DNA of 64,000 bases from Arctopsyche grandis (GCF_051622035.1 NC_135361.1:23863205-23927204), one strand, 5' to 3'; positions 40,001 to 51,355 are shown, counted from the stretch's first letter. Program-made: numbers and translations. The notes: generated by a model not told the origin, from the letters alone.

Positions 40001-43000
40001 CCATTATCTGTCCATGTGAATCGGAAGAGTCCTTGCGGATGTATATGTCCAGATGTAAACACTTCAGCTCTGAATGTGACATTTGCTCCTAAGACTACGG
40101 GTCCATCATTCGATAGTAAAACATAGTATGAAGATGATGCTAAACCTAGAAAAATTAAATACATTTAGTATTTGGTTTTGAATGTGCATAGCGTGTATGG
40201 GCAGAGTGTTTGGGAACTATGTAACTGTATAGGCCACTTGCCCTTTGGCAGGTTTAATCTACGTGCATCATTTAAAATCCCTTGCATCCTGATACGACAC
40301 ACATACATATATAGGTAGTCCTTGACTTCAACCAAAAAGAAATCAACGATTTTCAGAAACATATTAAATATTATAGTAAATTATTTTTTTTAATTACTAT
40401 AAAATCATAGGCAGTATTTACCTACAGCCACTGCCCTTTTGAAGAAATGAAATGGCGCAAACTTTCAAGAAATTAGTACATATGACATAATTTCCTTGTG
40501 GCCCCGTGTCGGAAATCGTACCTGTTATATATATAATGCTTTTTTATTCAATAATTTTAAAATATAGGTATTTTTCTAATAATTCTGATAGATTTTTCGA
40601 ATATGAAAATATATCTAAAAGATCTTTTTTTCAGTTTGTCATAGAGCCTGGAATTATTTTTCCCAGGGCCCGGAATTCCTCTCGATGGCACTGTCTATAA
40701 TAACTGGTAAAGGGAATAGCGGTAAAAAAAGACAAGTGTGATTGACTTTCAAATGAAACAATATAATAGTAGTAAAAAGGTGATGGGCTTAGCTCGTGAT
40801 CGGGAATAGTCTCAATAACCCTTTAAATGCTGACCAACGCCGATCGACGTTTTGCCAACAAGTCAATGGGCCTGTAAAACGCCGATAGGCGTTGTATTTT
40901 GAGTATGTACAAAGCAATCAATAATACCCACTAAGCCTTTTCAGGTAGCATTGAAAAAAAAATGCATTGAATATGGGTCGTGTAATCCGTGTCATTCATT
41001 TGTCAACGTTTGTTAAGACTGGTTTACACCGGAATTCCTGAATTTATAACCACAGCAGAATTTCCCGATGGAAATCCCTAACTGCCGAGTATTTTAGATT
41101 GTAACTTGGCATTTAGATTGTGAGCATTACATTACAATGAAGAAGATGGAACTGGTTTTGGAAAAATACATTCATTAGTAGACTTCTTTTGTTTATTTTG
41201 TATTATTGCAAGTTATATTAGAGAGTCTAAACACATCTTTACAAAACTCGAAATCCTCGGAGGTATGATTAGTTACAATTTTTATACCTGCTTCTATTGG
41301 ATTTTTAAATAATTCTAGTTGGAAATTTTCAGTGTGGCGGGCTGTCAACAGAAAATACATCAGCACTCAAAGGATTAAAAACGATATCCGTTGTTTTAAA
41401 ATATATAGAAAGAATTCGTAAAGCAATTAAAGGATCTTAGTCAGTCAAATCCACAATAATAACAAGAAATACTTGGACTCATCCAAAAAACGGATAAGTC
41501 CTAGTGAGAAATTATTAGTGATTTGGGCGGATGATAAAGATGCACGTATATAAAAAGATGAAGCAGAAGATTTTCATGAACCGATTAGGAACTCTGACAA
41601 CTCTTTAAGATATTACGAAGAAGTCAACGATTTTGTTTATCTGGATAAATCGATCTCAAAATGAAAGTTGTCAAGCAGAGATCCGGAGAAGAAATGAAAT
41701 GGCAAAATCGGCAATAACTAGTCTGATGAAGATATAGAAAAGTATTATAAGTAATATATATTATGAATAGTACGAAGACCCGCCTGGCGAAATTATTTGT
41801 TTTCTCGATCGCACTATATAGAGCAGAGAGATGGCTTGAAATGTGGTGCATTCAGTGGATTGACTTATCCAAGGGCTTAAAATATCAGAAAGACTCCACA
41901 TTGTGCCAGAGGAGAACTATTTCGCATTTCGAACATCTTGTAAGGACGAGTGATTGGAGTCTAGGAAATCTGATAGTAACTGGATCAGCGCAGGGGACCA
42001 GAGAGTCAGCTGGATCCTCTTTGTGCGCTATACCGCTATCATTAGGTTGGCCCAGGACCGCGAGGAGTAGATACGAGTTCCATGAGACCAAAATACTCAG
42101 TATTATGCGATGGAGTAGAGAAAAAGAGGGGGATATACATATCAATAAAAACTAATTATATTTATGTAAGTATTATTAGAAGAGGTTACCGCAAAAACGT
42201 TCAAAACTTTCACTTTGTAAATGAAATCACACCGTAAATAAACATGCAGCGTGACAAATTTCATCATGACTTTTTGATGCTATTCTTATTTGTGCAAAAG
42301 ATTCCTGAATTTGAAAAGATTCATATTACATATAAGTACATAGATAGGTGAGAGATTAAAAACAGACTTTTTTATCGGCCTAACTACAACATAAACAAAA
42401 TCGCGAAGTATTATTATTACAAGCGATAAGATCGGAAAGACTGCTATAAGAATACATAAATAAAACCGAATTGATAATGAGTTATTTATCTTATTAATAA
42501 TTTGTGTATATCAAAATTGACCGCGTTGCTTGGTAAATACGAAAATTGACTGTCAATTTATAGCTCTTTAGTTAAAAAGTATGCTACTTATTGATATAAA
42601 ACGACAATAAGTAAAATGTGCATTCATCGGTTATATTTAACAATCCAGCTAAGTACATATGTATACATATGCATCGACAACAAACTGATGCATCATTTTG
42701 AGTGTACGTTAATGTTTTCATTCTTAAAAATATGTAGCAATGAATCGAATTCGGATCGATGTGCATTTGAACCGAGTTTCCATTTTAAATTGAATCAAAT
42801 CAAATTGTTCATTCGCAAAAAATATATTCTAAGAAAAGGTCTCAGATCACAAAACCAACTCCTCACAATGTGTTTACATAATTTCTTCTACTTTTCGGTG
42901 TAAGACAATCGTCGATTGGATTTGTCCAATCCAAATGGTCAAATACAAAAAGATTTCCATATACACAATTCTAAATTTGATAACAGTCTTTGTTTTTTTC

Positions 43001-43480
43001 TTTCAATTATAATACAAACGAAAAGATTTATTATCTTCAATGCACGGATAAGATAATGCATATATACAATATAATGTCAAGCAACGTATGAATTATGTAT
43101 ACACCCATCAGTATGTTTGAATATTAGGTTTTTCCAGTACAGGCAAAACATTCATATTATGTTAACAATCAATGGGAGAAAACATCAACATATAAATAAT
43201 ATGAATTTCAAATGTCAAACATGTGATTGGTGGTATCACAGCACGCACTGACAGTGGATACAGACGAGGAAAAAATGGTAGCAATTGATTACAAAGCATT
43301 GAAAATTAAAAAGCACAATGCGTCACGGGAGATAAGGCATGTGTAGAGATAAAGTCCGTGTGCCGTGTGTTGGCTAAATATGCAACTTGGCAATGGGAGA
43401 TTATGGTGAAGAGCGAACTCACAAAAGTCGACGAGCAGCAGCAGATGAGCTGTCAAAACGCAAAGGCGAACGCCGTACAT
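37038..43480 (-). CDS. PMEL/GPNMB-like (QNR-71-like) type I membrane glycoprotein, 7 exons
   Basis: I assembled seven exons on the minus strand: 43480-43423, 40145-39979, 39900-39747, 39676-38921, 37782-37492, 37411-37303 and 37224-37038. Each junction has GT/AG ends and matching phase, giving 1722 nt or 573 residues. Residues 1 to about 22 are a signal peptide (MYGVRLCVL, then a Leu run). The next 100 residues include the motif LLSNDGPVVLG, typical of the PMEL/GPNMB N-terminal region. About 140-215 is a PKD-type domain containing YWFIDC and ending VEALIVASYEP. A tract of about 28 Thr (from about 221) and a Ser/Thr/Pro stretch follow, then a Cys-containing juxtamembrane region, a helix at about 482-506, and a 60-residue cytoplasmic tail with DFDFGQQYADLEY. 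There are many N-x-S/T sites. Vertebrate relatives act in melanosome fibrils or as cell-surface glycoproteins; the insect role is not known to me. Intron 1 (3.3 kb) holds a piggyBac-type MITE and a LINE fragment; a later intron holds a TA-MITE and a solo LTR. Family call fairly sure; exon 1 is inferred from signal peptide, phase, donor GTGAGT and TATA. Confidence 0.8.
37874..38321. mobile_element. TA-MITE, second copy, in a PMEL-like gene intron
   Basis: Starts TGTTACAGTCCAAG after TA and ends CTTGGACTGTAACA. It shares the same arm words with 53122-53359 but has a longer centre. The right TA is absent. Confidence 0.65.
38358..38709 (+). mobile_element. Solo LTR, 352 bp, in a PMEL-like gene intron
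   Basis: TGTAACG...CGCAACA ends, an internal TTTATAAGG TATA-like site and a polyadenylation signal (AATAAATGCTGTGAAGCGAC). These are shared in the same order with 61992-62374. No clear target duplication and no internal coding region, so a solo LTR is the simplest reading. Confidence 0.5.
40819..41374. mobile_element. piggyBac-type MITE in intron 1 of the PMEL-like gene
   Basis: Begins CCCTTTAAATGCTGACC after ATAA (a degraded TTAA) and ends CAGCACTCAAAGGA before TTAA. The interior aligns throughout with the 51.7-52.4 kb copy in opposite orientation. Confidence 0.75.
41590..42357 (+). mobile_element. RTE-like LINE fragment, second family
   Basis: Decayed RT C-terminus: NSTKTRLAKLFVFSIALYRAERW, then RRTISHFEHLVRTSDWSLG, then a 3' UTR ending GGTGAGAGATTAAA. 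In-frame stops are present. Inverse partner at 43848-44463. Lies in intron 1 of the PMEL-like gene. Confidence 0.7.
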
Positions 43481-43601
43481 GTTTTCACACCATAATCGAA
43501 CAGACCAACGTTAACAAAGGCCCAGCCCTTTGGCTCGCGACGTCTAAACTGACAAACGTCACGTTCGCTACTTTTTCAGTGCACTCGCTGCCGTAACGCT
43601 C

Positions 43602-43608
43602 TTTTATA
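43602..43608 (-). promoter_or_regulatory. TATA box of the PMEL-like gene
   Basis: TATAAAA on the minus strand lies about 125 nt upstream of the ATG at 43480. A start site about 30 nt downstream would fall near 43578 in a GC-richer stretch. The combination of TATA box, ATG, signal peptide and donor in the right phase is the main support for exon 1. Confidence 0.5.
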
Positions 43609-43847
43609 CGGCCATTACTCGTATGACTTTGCCTAATCTAGAATAATGCGCAGATGAGTAAATATCTATCATCACATCTAGAATCGTAATCTACTGACAT
43701 ACGCTCAAGATCTATCTTAGCCGAGTTAAATAATAAAAAACATATTTTGCTGGTAATAGGATTATTCCCCAAATAGCGATCTCGCGCACGACAATCGTTG
43801 CCACAAAAATTGCGAATAAGGAATATCTGGCACTCGAGTTCTCGTTT

Positions 43848-44463
43848 AATCTCTCACCTATCTATGTACTTATATGTAATATGAATTGTTTCAAATTCAG
43901 GAATCTTTTGCACAAATAAGAATAGCATCAAAAAGTTATGATGAAATTTGTCACGCTGCATGTGTATTTACGCTGTGATTTCATTTACAAAGTAAAAGTT
44001 TTGAACGTTTTTTCGTTACTTCTTCTAATAATACTTACATAAATATAATTAGTTTTTATAGATATGTATATCTCTCTCTTTTTCTCTACTCCATCGCTTA
44101 ATACTGAGTATTGTAGTCTCATGGAACTCGTCTCTACTCCTCGCGGTCCTGGGCCAACCTAATGATAGTGGCATAGCGCACAAAGAGGATCCAGCTGACT
44201 CCCTGGTCCCCTGCGCTGATCCAGTTACTATCAGCTTTCCTAGACTCCAATCACTCGTCCTTACAAGATGTCCGAAATGCGAAATAGTTCTCCTCTGGCA
44301 CAAAGTGGACCACATTTCAATCCATCCAGGGTGTTCTCTTCAACATCCAAGTCTCTGCTCTATATAGTGTGACCGAGAAAACAAATAATTTCGCCAGGTG
44401 GGTCTTCGTTCTATTCATAATATATATTACTTATAATACTTTTCTATATCTTCATCAGACTAT
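43848..44463 (-). mobile_element. RTE-like LINE fragment, inverse partner
   Basis: The same 3' end and coding remnant (CQRRTISHFGHLVRTSDWSL) in opposite orientation, with the two 3' ends facing each other across 1.5 kb. It is cut by a Harbinger remnant at 44466. It lies upstream of the PMEL-like promoter. Confidence 0.7.
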
Positions 44464-44465
44464 CC

Positions 44466-44519
44466 GCACTTGCATGACACCTGCAGGATACGGGTCGTGC
44501 TGGATAGGTATGAACAGAC
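44466..44519. mobile_element. Truncated PIF/Harbinger terminus
   Basis: GGATAGGTATGAACAGACCT followed by TAA matches a terminal inverted repeat of the neighbouring element in the opposite sense; the rest of this copy is absent. Confidence 0.55.
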
Positions 44520-44545
44520 CTTAATGTGTAAGTAGTAACACTTTA

Positions 44546-45358
44546 AGGTCTGTTCATACCTAGTCAGCACGTACCGACTTCAGCAGGTATCCGGCCGTAT
44601 GAAAAGTATTCTTTGGTACATTTTGTATGGGTATATTCACGTCACGTGTACGCTACGGCAGGCTTACAGCAGTACCCGACATTTCCTGTTCATACCTTAC
44701 AGTAACATCCGTCAACGTATCGTATCCGTTTTTTTGGCCATCGTGGAAATATACACGCGAATTACGTGCCATGAGTCTGCCGCTTTGCTGTTTTGGGCCA
44801 ATTATCGATAGTGACAGTTGACAGCTGTTCAATCTTTCGATATGGTTTTGGCTCAAATATTTAAAAAAAATTTAAATTTTTTACTGAAATATTTAAAAAA
44901 ATTTTGTCCATCATCCACAAGCTCCTTATACAGAGTCCAAAACTCTCCTTCGGTTTTTCTATTTTTTAACATGGGATGCAAATCAAAACGCCTCCGTGCT
45001 TTTTTATTGCCTTCTTGAGCTTCTTCTTCCAACAAAAACGCGATTATACACAATATTTTGTTCGATAAACGCCGAAACATTTTTGGTGACTTGTATTCCG
45101 ACGCGTAGCTACGAATGCACGTGTATGCATTCATATTGTAAGTACTCGACAATACGACGTAAGCAATATTGCGTCGTATCGTCATGGCCTGTAATGTATA
45201 AGTAAGCCGATTTTGCCTTGCACTCGGCCAAAATGCTGTGAACGTGACGTGACCGCGACGTGTAGGTAGATATGAATAGAAATGTAATAAAATGACATAT
45301 TTGAAACGGAGTCGTGCAGTGCTGAAGCCGTGCAGTGCTGTTAAGTATGAACAGACCT
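44546..45358 (-). mobile_element. PIF/Harbinger element, 813 bp, internally deleted
   Basis: Terminal inverted repeats AGGTCTGTTCATAC... at both ends and the 3-bp target duplication TTA (44543-44545, 45359-45361) are diagnostic of PIF/Harbinger. It carries the N-terminal part of a HARBI1-like protein only. It lies between the two divergent genes, 365 bp upstream of the PPxY gene ATG. Confidence 0.8.
44853..45185 (-). pseudogene. HARBI1-like nuclease, N-terminal fragment
   Basis: 110 codons; the C-terminal half contains RRRFDLHPML, EGEFWTLYKELVDD and FFKYF, the characteristic region ahead of the DDE nuclease in PIF/Harbinger proteins. The catalytic domain is missing, since sequence after FFKYF turns into unrelated low-complexity Lys/Phe codons. 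Non-functional. Confidence 0.7.
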
Positions 45359-45635
45359 TTAAACGGACGACAAAAAAGGAATTAAGTAGATGGAAATACC
45401 TATTGAATTACAAATGATTTGAATTTGATCGCAAAAAATGCATTTATTACACAACGAAATTGCACGGCCTTGATGCGACGTGACAGTGATTCGATGCGTT
45501 GCCTAATGCTCGTTGACATTTGGCCACAGCAGATGCAGTTGGCGTGACTGCGGTGAGAGTGACAGTTGTGTCGTGTGCGCCTCGTCGTGGTCGACGGGTC
45601 AGTCGGGGTGGGGACCAGGAATCGGGGATGACTCC

Positions 45636-45671
45636 TCTGGAGGAGCAGCAGCAGCAGCAGCAGCAGCAGCC
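45636..45671 (+). repeat. CAG trinucleotide run upstream of the PPxY gene start
   Basis: About nine near-perfect GCA/CAG units lie in GC-rich DNA 50-90 nt before the chosen ATG. They are probably 5' UTR; if translation started at 45513 they would encode a short poly-Ala run. Confidence 0.6.
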
Positions 45672-45722
45672 GATGCGTTGAAGAGTCGAGGAGTGAGGAG
45701 TGAATGTGGAGTTGATGTAGAG

Positions 45723-48700
45723 ATGGCGACCCTGTTCGACAGCCCGCCCGTGCGCGCGCGTCTGCGGCGCCTGGAGCCGGTGGGTGCGGGGAGCGGAGGG
45801 GTGGCGGGGGTGGGCGTGGGCTGCGACTGCACGTCCTACTCGTACCTCGTGCTGTCGCTGGTGCTCTTCGGCGTGGGGACGGCCGTCACGGTGCTCGCCC
45901 TCGGGGACGCCGACGGCCGCCTCTTCAACCACTTGGGCCACATGTGGCTGGTGGGGCCCGTCTTCATCTGCTCCGGCATGATGGTGGCCGTCAAGAGCAT
46001 GCTCTACCTGAGGAGGAAGAGCGTCATACAGATGCTGCTACATCAGCGGGCTCTATTCAGGGTATATTCGATTCCTTGTCATCTATTCTACTAAAATCAG
46101 ATTCAATTCAATCAAACGTCAGGTGTGCTATATTGACAAAGAATGGAAATGTATCAAAAGAGCGTATCAGCGCAGCTGATTATTTTGTTTTTGTTTACTT
46201 TGAGATATCTATTACTTTGTCTATCGACGTGGATTTTCACACATCTAAATTATATTATTTACTATTCCTCTTTCGATTCGTTTTTCCCTGAATTGTAAAT
46301 ATTCTATTTCTGTACGTATCATATGACTGAATTCTCTATTTGTCTGTTCATCTTTGCATTGTCTATTTCTTTATATTCATTCTGTTTATGGCTTTGGAAT
46401 TTCTCAACTGTTAGACTGTGTTTATACACAATCAAACCCTTACAATGATTGAAGTGTCTTATTGTGAATACAAACGAATGAAAGATCATATTTAGAGTAT
46501 TGACTGTTTTAGACTGCCGCTTTAGTATGCGGTCTACCTTCTCATATCTACTTTAGTATGCAATCTACCTTCACAGTTTTACTTTAATATGTTGTCTCAG
46601 TTCTCTCGTGTGACAGTAGCACCGACCTAAACAACCTAATCTTAAATGAATAGAGCCAACCTAACTTAACCTAACCTAACCCTTAAATAAATAGGTGTTA
46701 ACTGGCAAGATGTGTTTTTTTTGTGAAAATATTGATGTAATAAAACTTAAAATAACATATCTTAGCAGCCAACACCTATTTATTTAAGGGTCAGATTAGC
46801 TTAGGTTAAGGTAGGGTTGGCCCTATTCATTTAAGATTAGGTTGTTAGGGTCAGTATTTTCTTCACTACTGACGATATTTTGATAGAAATGCTTCGACAA
46901 CATTATGAGGCAGCAGGAAAAAACAGAAATTATAATAAACAGGTCGTTGCTACAATACAAATAAAAAAAAAAAACAGTCGACTGCGATTCAAAAGTAGAC
47001 TGCATACTAAAGTAGCAACCTTTAAAGTTTGTTTATGTATAGAATGAACTAGAAATTTGTCTGTTTAAATTATAAGAAAGACATACCAGTCACCACTCAG
47101 GCAAAACTAACGTTTATAGAGTCAATAAACATCCTAAAGTGTGTTTTATGTTAGTATTTCGTGTATTTATCTGTTTGTGGTTTCCACATAGAATGTATTT
47201 TCACGATGATATATTAATTTCCAGTATTATGACTAATACTCAGTATGACTTATCAATGAAAATTCGCTTGCATGTATACATAATATAAACATTATTCAAT
47301 AATCTATTTTTTCGTCTACATAAATGTAATTAAGTAAAAAGCGACTGTTATCGTTTGCTAAATAAATATGGTAGAGTTTATCTATTTTAAGAAACGTGCA
47401 TAATTGAGTGTTACATTGTATGTTTGTTGGCGTAAATTTATTTATCTCGAGTATATATTTTGTTATATGAGGAAAAAGTTGGTGTTAATAATTCTATAGA
47501 ATTTTTTTTTTTAAGTGTACAGAATTGGTTTCACAATAAGGCATTCGTCCAAAAGTTGAAGTAGGAAATCGACGCTTCAATCGATTGGATACGGTGACCA
47601 TAAATAATGTAGTCATTGAAAAATGAACTGATGACGTGAAGCGATTAATCTTCCATGCTCAAGTCTAAATCCAAATCAAAATCCAGCTGGAAATCAATAT
47701 TTGTATTGTCGTCTTCGCTTTTTGTCGTTTAGACTAGCAGCTCCTAACCTTTTATGACTTGCGACCGTTTCACTAAACTGTACCCCCCCCGCCAATTAAA
47801 AAACTTTATACAAAAATTATTTCATGTATAAAGTTGCTATTATTTATAATTATATTTTTAAATATAATAGACATGTCCTGGTAGTAAAGAATAAAAAATA
47901 AAGAGCCGTATGAAATTAAGATGGAGTGTATTTGGACGAATGAATGCTGTTTTTAAATCAAAAATGCTACTGCCTGAAGAAAAAGATCTTCGATCAAAGC
48001 GTTTTGCCAGTTATGACTAGTCACCGGACCCAGAAGGTGCCGCGTATTGTTCAAAGGTTGTAAATGCATTGTTAAAGGTTTGCCGAACATTTTTTACAAA
48101 GGATTTACAACAATGGAACAATGGATAGCACTGTGACTATCCTACCTCTAGTGATGACTTATGGATGTGAAACTTGGACATTGAACGCCAAGATGCTACA
48201 CAAAATCCAATCAAAGCTACTCAAAGAAGTATGGAACGCTGTATTCTCGGCATAACGAGGAAAAACAGAAGCAGAACACGTGGGTGAGAAGTATGACAAG
48301 GGTAGTGGACATAGTGGATAGAGCAAAGAGATTGAAATGGCAATGGATGGTCCACGTGGCTAGAAGAATGGACGAAAGGTGGACAAAAGAAGTGCTAGAA
48401 TGGTACCCAAGAGAGTGCTAAAGGGTAAAAGAAAGACTGCAGGGAAGATGGGAAATAGGAAAATGTGTGGGGTGAGATGAATGAGAGTTGCGTAAAACAC
48501 ACAGGAAGAAGCGTGCTGGAGAGGCCTTTATCCAGCAGTGGATGGTGAGTGGCTGTAAATGATGATCATGATTCACTAATCTCTCCTGGCATCTAACCAA
48601 AAATTAATAAGTATTTTTTAAGATTGACCTTTAAAGTGTGATCACTTGAAAGTTCAATTAAGTTCTACTTTTCCTCGATTGATTGTGATGTAGCTGTCCG

Positions 48701-51355
48701 AAAGTGTTCTTTATCAAAAGGATTTGAAACCTATCAACCTATAACCTCTGTACAAGTGAAAAGAATGCTAAGTGAGATGGACAAATGTGCACAGTAATTT
48801 TTTGCAAATTGACATGTTGAGTTTGGCTAAGTTAAACAAAACATCTATCCGCCATTGTTGATTTATTTTTGCGCACATACGTAAATCGAGTCACACATGC
48901 ATACGCAAATCGCTGGCATAGATGATCATACTTGATAACCAAACCTTGCAATATGCCTGACCTCAACAATGCCGCATGAATTTATTATCATTATATAGCT
49001 TTAATGCTAGCCAAATAGAATTATAGATTAGATGTATATAATTTTGCATTAATAACTAATCTATGTAGTAATTCTGTGACAATTGCAACTTTTATGTATA
49101 CAATATGAAATGAAAAGTCATAAAAGTAGACAACAAAAGCGACAATATGTTTCCTATCATTAAATTTGATGAGTTTGCTTTTTATATTGAACTGACGTAT
49201 TCGTGAAATTGCAAACGCTAAATAACTTCTAATGTGGGTTAATTCCATTAAGCAAAACTATGTTTTATTAATTTTAGACACACGTAACGAAGCAAACGCC
49301 ACATAAAAAGTTGAAAAAGACGTCATATAATGGAATTGTAGAAGAAAATCTATATACGGCATAAATATTGTACTTCATTTTTTTTACATTATCTATGTAC
49401 GTAGTAACAATAGATGAAGTTTTGTGATCATGCGAAAATTCGAACTAGAGATTTTGACTGATTCGAACTAAGAATCGATCACTGATCACGTTTTCATGAT
49501 CTAGAAAAAAAATGTGTGCGTGTCTGTGTATTTTGGGAATTTTTTGAACACCATTAGTCCCATCGAACTGAAACGGTTACTGAAATTCTTACCGATACGG
49601 CGTAAATTTTTAAGTTGACCAGAAATGGTACCTTTCCTTATAGGTGTCCTCTTTTTTTTTTTTGAGTTTTTGAATTCAATCATCTCCCAAACCGCTAACC
49701 GATTCAGACAAGTTGACATGAAATTTTTTTACATCTAATAGAAATTATAAATTTTATACTTAAATAATTTTTAAATATTTTTACCTTAACCGGAAGTAGT
49801 ACTTTAATTCCAAAAGATCGAGGTTTTCTATGTTTTTCTCGGAAACTTTTGGCGTATCGAACTGAGATTTCATATCTAGAGGCTTAAGCTTAATACCAAG
49901 TTATGTATAAAATTTGGTAAGCATCGGTCAACCGGAAGTGGCAGTTTACTCTTGTTCGATTTTTCTTCCACTATTTTTTTCGACCCTTAAACATGTGTGC
50001 TCTTTACGATAAAATTCAAGTATAATCCTTATATCAATGTGATGAAAATAACAAAAAGAAATCACTAAATTTAATCAACGGGAAGTGGGATTTTTTCCTC
50101 TTAGAAAAGTAAAAAATGTTGTGACCGCCATTCTTTCCACACCCCTGAACGTATCGAGCTGAAAATTTATATGTTTATTCTTTATGTACTAACTTAGAGC
50201 TGATAAGGTTTTGGTCAGAATTCGTAAACTGGAAGTATGTAGTAATTTATTTTAAAACAATATTTCATTATTTTATTTTAACCTTTTAAATTATTTTTAT
50301 TTTCTTGATATTTAATGTGCATAATATTTATAGTAATTTTAAGTAATAAAAAAAGTTTGAATAAAATCTGACGACCGGAAGTATAACTTTTGTCTTGTGT
50401 AAGTTTCCCTACATTTGCGCTCAATTGGTGTTGAAAATGTTCTCATAACCGGTATGTGTGAACGTGTATGTATGTTTAATTATCGAATTTTGTTTTGTAA
50501 CCTTCTTATATTCCTAAAATACATATGTAGATAAAGTCGTGGGTTGGTCACATCTGATTTTTTTAATTTGAACCTCAATATTCAACTCGGAGCAATATAT
50601 AAAGACCTTTCTATACTTATTTCTAATAAAGCATTTATAAACAATATTTTTGAATTCTCAGTACATAATTCTTTATATAAGATTAATTAAAAAAAAAAAT
50701 GATAATTAATATCGTTTCTAAGAATATTTTTAATAAACAACAATGTAATATTTGATATCGTCCAAGCGAGTTAACCTCAACTTGATTGTTCAATCATTGC
50801 ACATTTCCTATTGTTTATTGAATTTATTCATCAGACATATCAGTAAATGTGTGTAGTTTGAAGTCAACGTATCGACTAACCTTGATGCTAAACGTAAGAT
50901 TGTTTTTATTGTATTGCGTATCTACTGTGTATACAAATATTGAGTCATGATCCAATTTTGTAAATAAACAATCGGTCGGATCGAGCTGATGATTTGTAAA
51001 CTCGGCGAATGTGATCGACTTTGGGTTTAAATTTGTCAATTAAATGTTTCAGGAGCTGGCCGCTGTTCAGGCAGAGCAGGCATTCGCCAGTGGACAGGTT
51101 CCACGCACCGCTTCCACGGCAACTCTTCCGCCAGCGTACGACGCCCTGATAATCTGCGGATCTTCGGTCGTGCCGGCCCAACAGACGAGCAGCTCTGAAG
51201 TCCCGCCGCCGACCTACGACGAAGCCATGTTTCTCATCGCCGACGAAAAGATCCATTCCATCAGGGAAATGAAGAATGGCCGCGAAAACGTGTCGAAAGA
51301 CTTCAACGTAACAAGTAACGATGTGTGCCAAAACATGGAGAATACGAAGCCTTAA
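45723..51355 (+). CDS. Two-pass membrane protein with PPxY motifs, 2 exons
   Basis: Exon 1 is 45723-46061 (113 codons, ending before a GT donor at 46062). Exon 2 is 51053-51355 (acceptor TTTCAG, phase 0), giving 213 residues. The N-terminus is MATLFDSPPVRARLRRLEP. Two hydrophobic segments follow, at about residues 38-58 (SYLVLSLVLFG...) and about 70-98 (MWLVGPVFICSG...). A basic stretch (YLRRKS) precedes the splice. The second exon encodes a hydrophilic, probably cytoplasmic tail with PPAYD and PPPTYDE. PPxY motifs are known ligands of WW domains, including NEDD4-type ubiquitin ligases, so an endosomal or trafficking adaptor is a reasonable inference; I do not recognise the specific family. 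ATG 45723 is chosen for its context (GAGATGG) and because an upstream in-frame ATG at 45513 would add a CAG-repeat-encoded Ala run with no domain. Exon 1 is strikingly GC- and CpG-rich. The 5-kb intron holds a foldback element, an RTE copy and a CCGGAAGT repeat. Confidence 0.75.
46511..47018. mobile_element. Foldback element, about 510 bp
   Basis: Arms 46603-46719 and 46771-46855 are near-perfect inverse copies (AACACCTATTTATTTAAGGG, AGATTAGGTTGTT), with a 50-bp loop. Outer CTTTAGTATGC(GG/AA)TCTAC units repeat at 46520-46585 and inverted at 46995-47013. Confidence 0.65.
47870..48573 (+). mobile_element. RTE-type LINE 3' fragment
   Basis: Begins at ATAATAGACATGTCC, the same point as the third unit at 10.15 kb, and runs to GGCCTTTATCCAGCAGTGG and a degenerate ATG tail. 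Interrupted by the 133-bp MITE. Lies in the PPxY gene intron. Confidence 0.75.
48019..48151. mobile_element. Small hAT-like MITE, 133 bp, nested in an RTE fragment
   Basis: Same ends as the 52060 copy. It is flanked by TTATGACT and TGATGACT (one mismatch), and removing it restores the RTE sequence. It is 31 bp longer internally, completing an inner palindrome (TTGTTCAAAGGTTGTAAAT against ATTTACAACAATGGAACAA). Confidence 0.8.
49330..50560 (+). repeat. Dispersed repeat with about 147-bp internal period (CCGGAAGT units)
   Basis: CCGGAAGT-like cores recur near 49796, 49931, 50083, 50230 and 50375, spaced about 135-150 bp. Each follows a weakly conserved stretch containing CGAACTGA and AAAATTTGGT-like words. 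Inverse copies lie at 56028-56249 plus 60421-61470 (interrupted) and at 62950-63330. It is not assignable to a known class by eye. Confidence 0.6.

Noticed and set aside
41763-42155. 130-codon ORF as a gene
   Set aside because: Degraded RT C-terminus with frames broken upstream.
43387-43596. 69-codon plus-strand ORF
   Set aside because: Antisense to exon 1 and promoter of the PMEL-like gene.
41718-44463. Large palindrome with 1.5-kb spacer
   Set aside because: Explained by two LINE fragments in opposite orientation that share a 3' end; the left copy extends beyond the arm.
45447-45941. 164-codon minus ORF
   Set aside because: Antisense shadow of the GC-rich PPxY exon 1.
46660-46682. Interstitial telomere (CCTAA)n
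   Set aside because: Only two or three units, inside a foldback arm.
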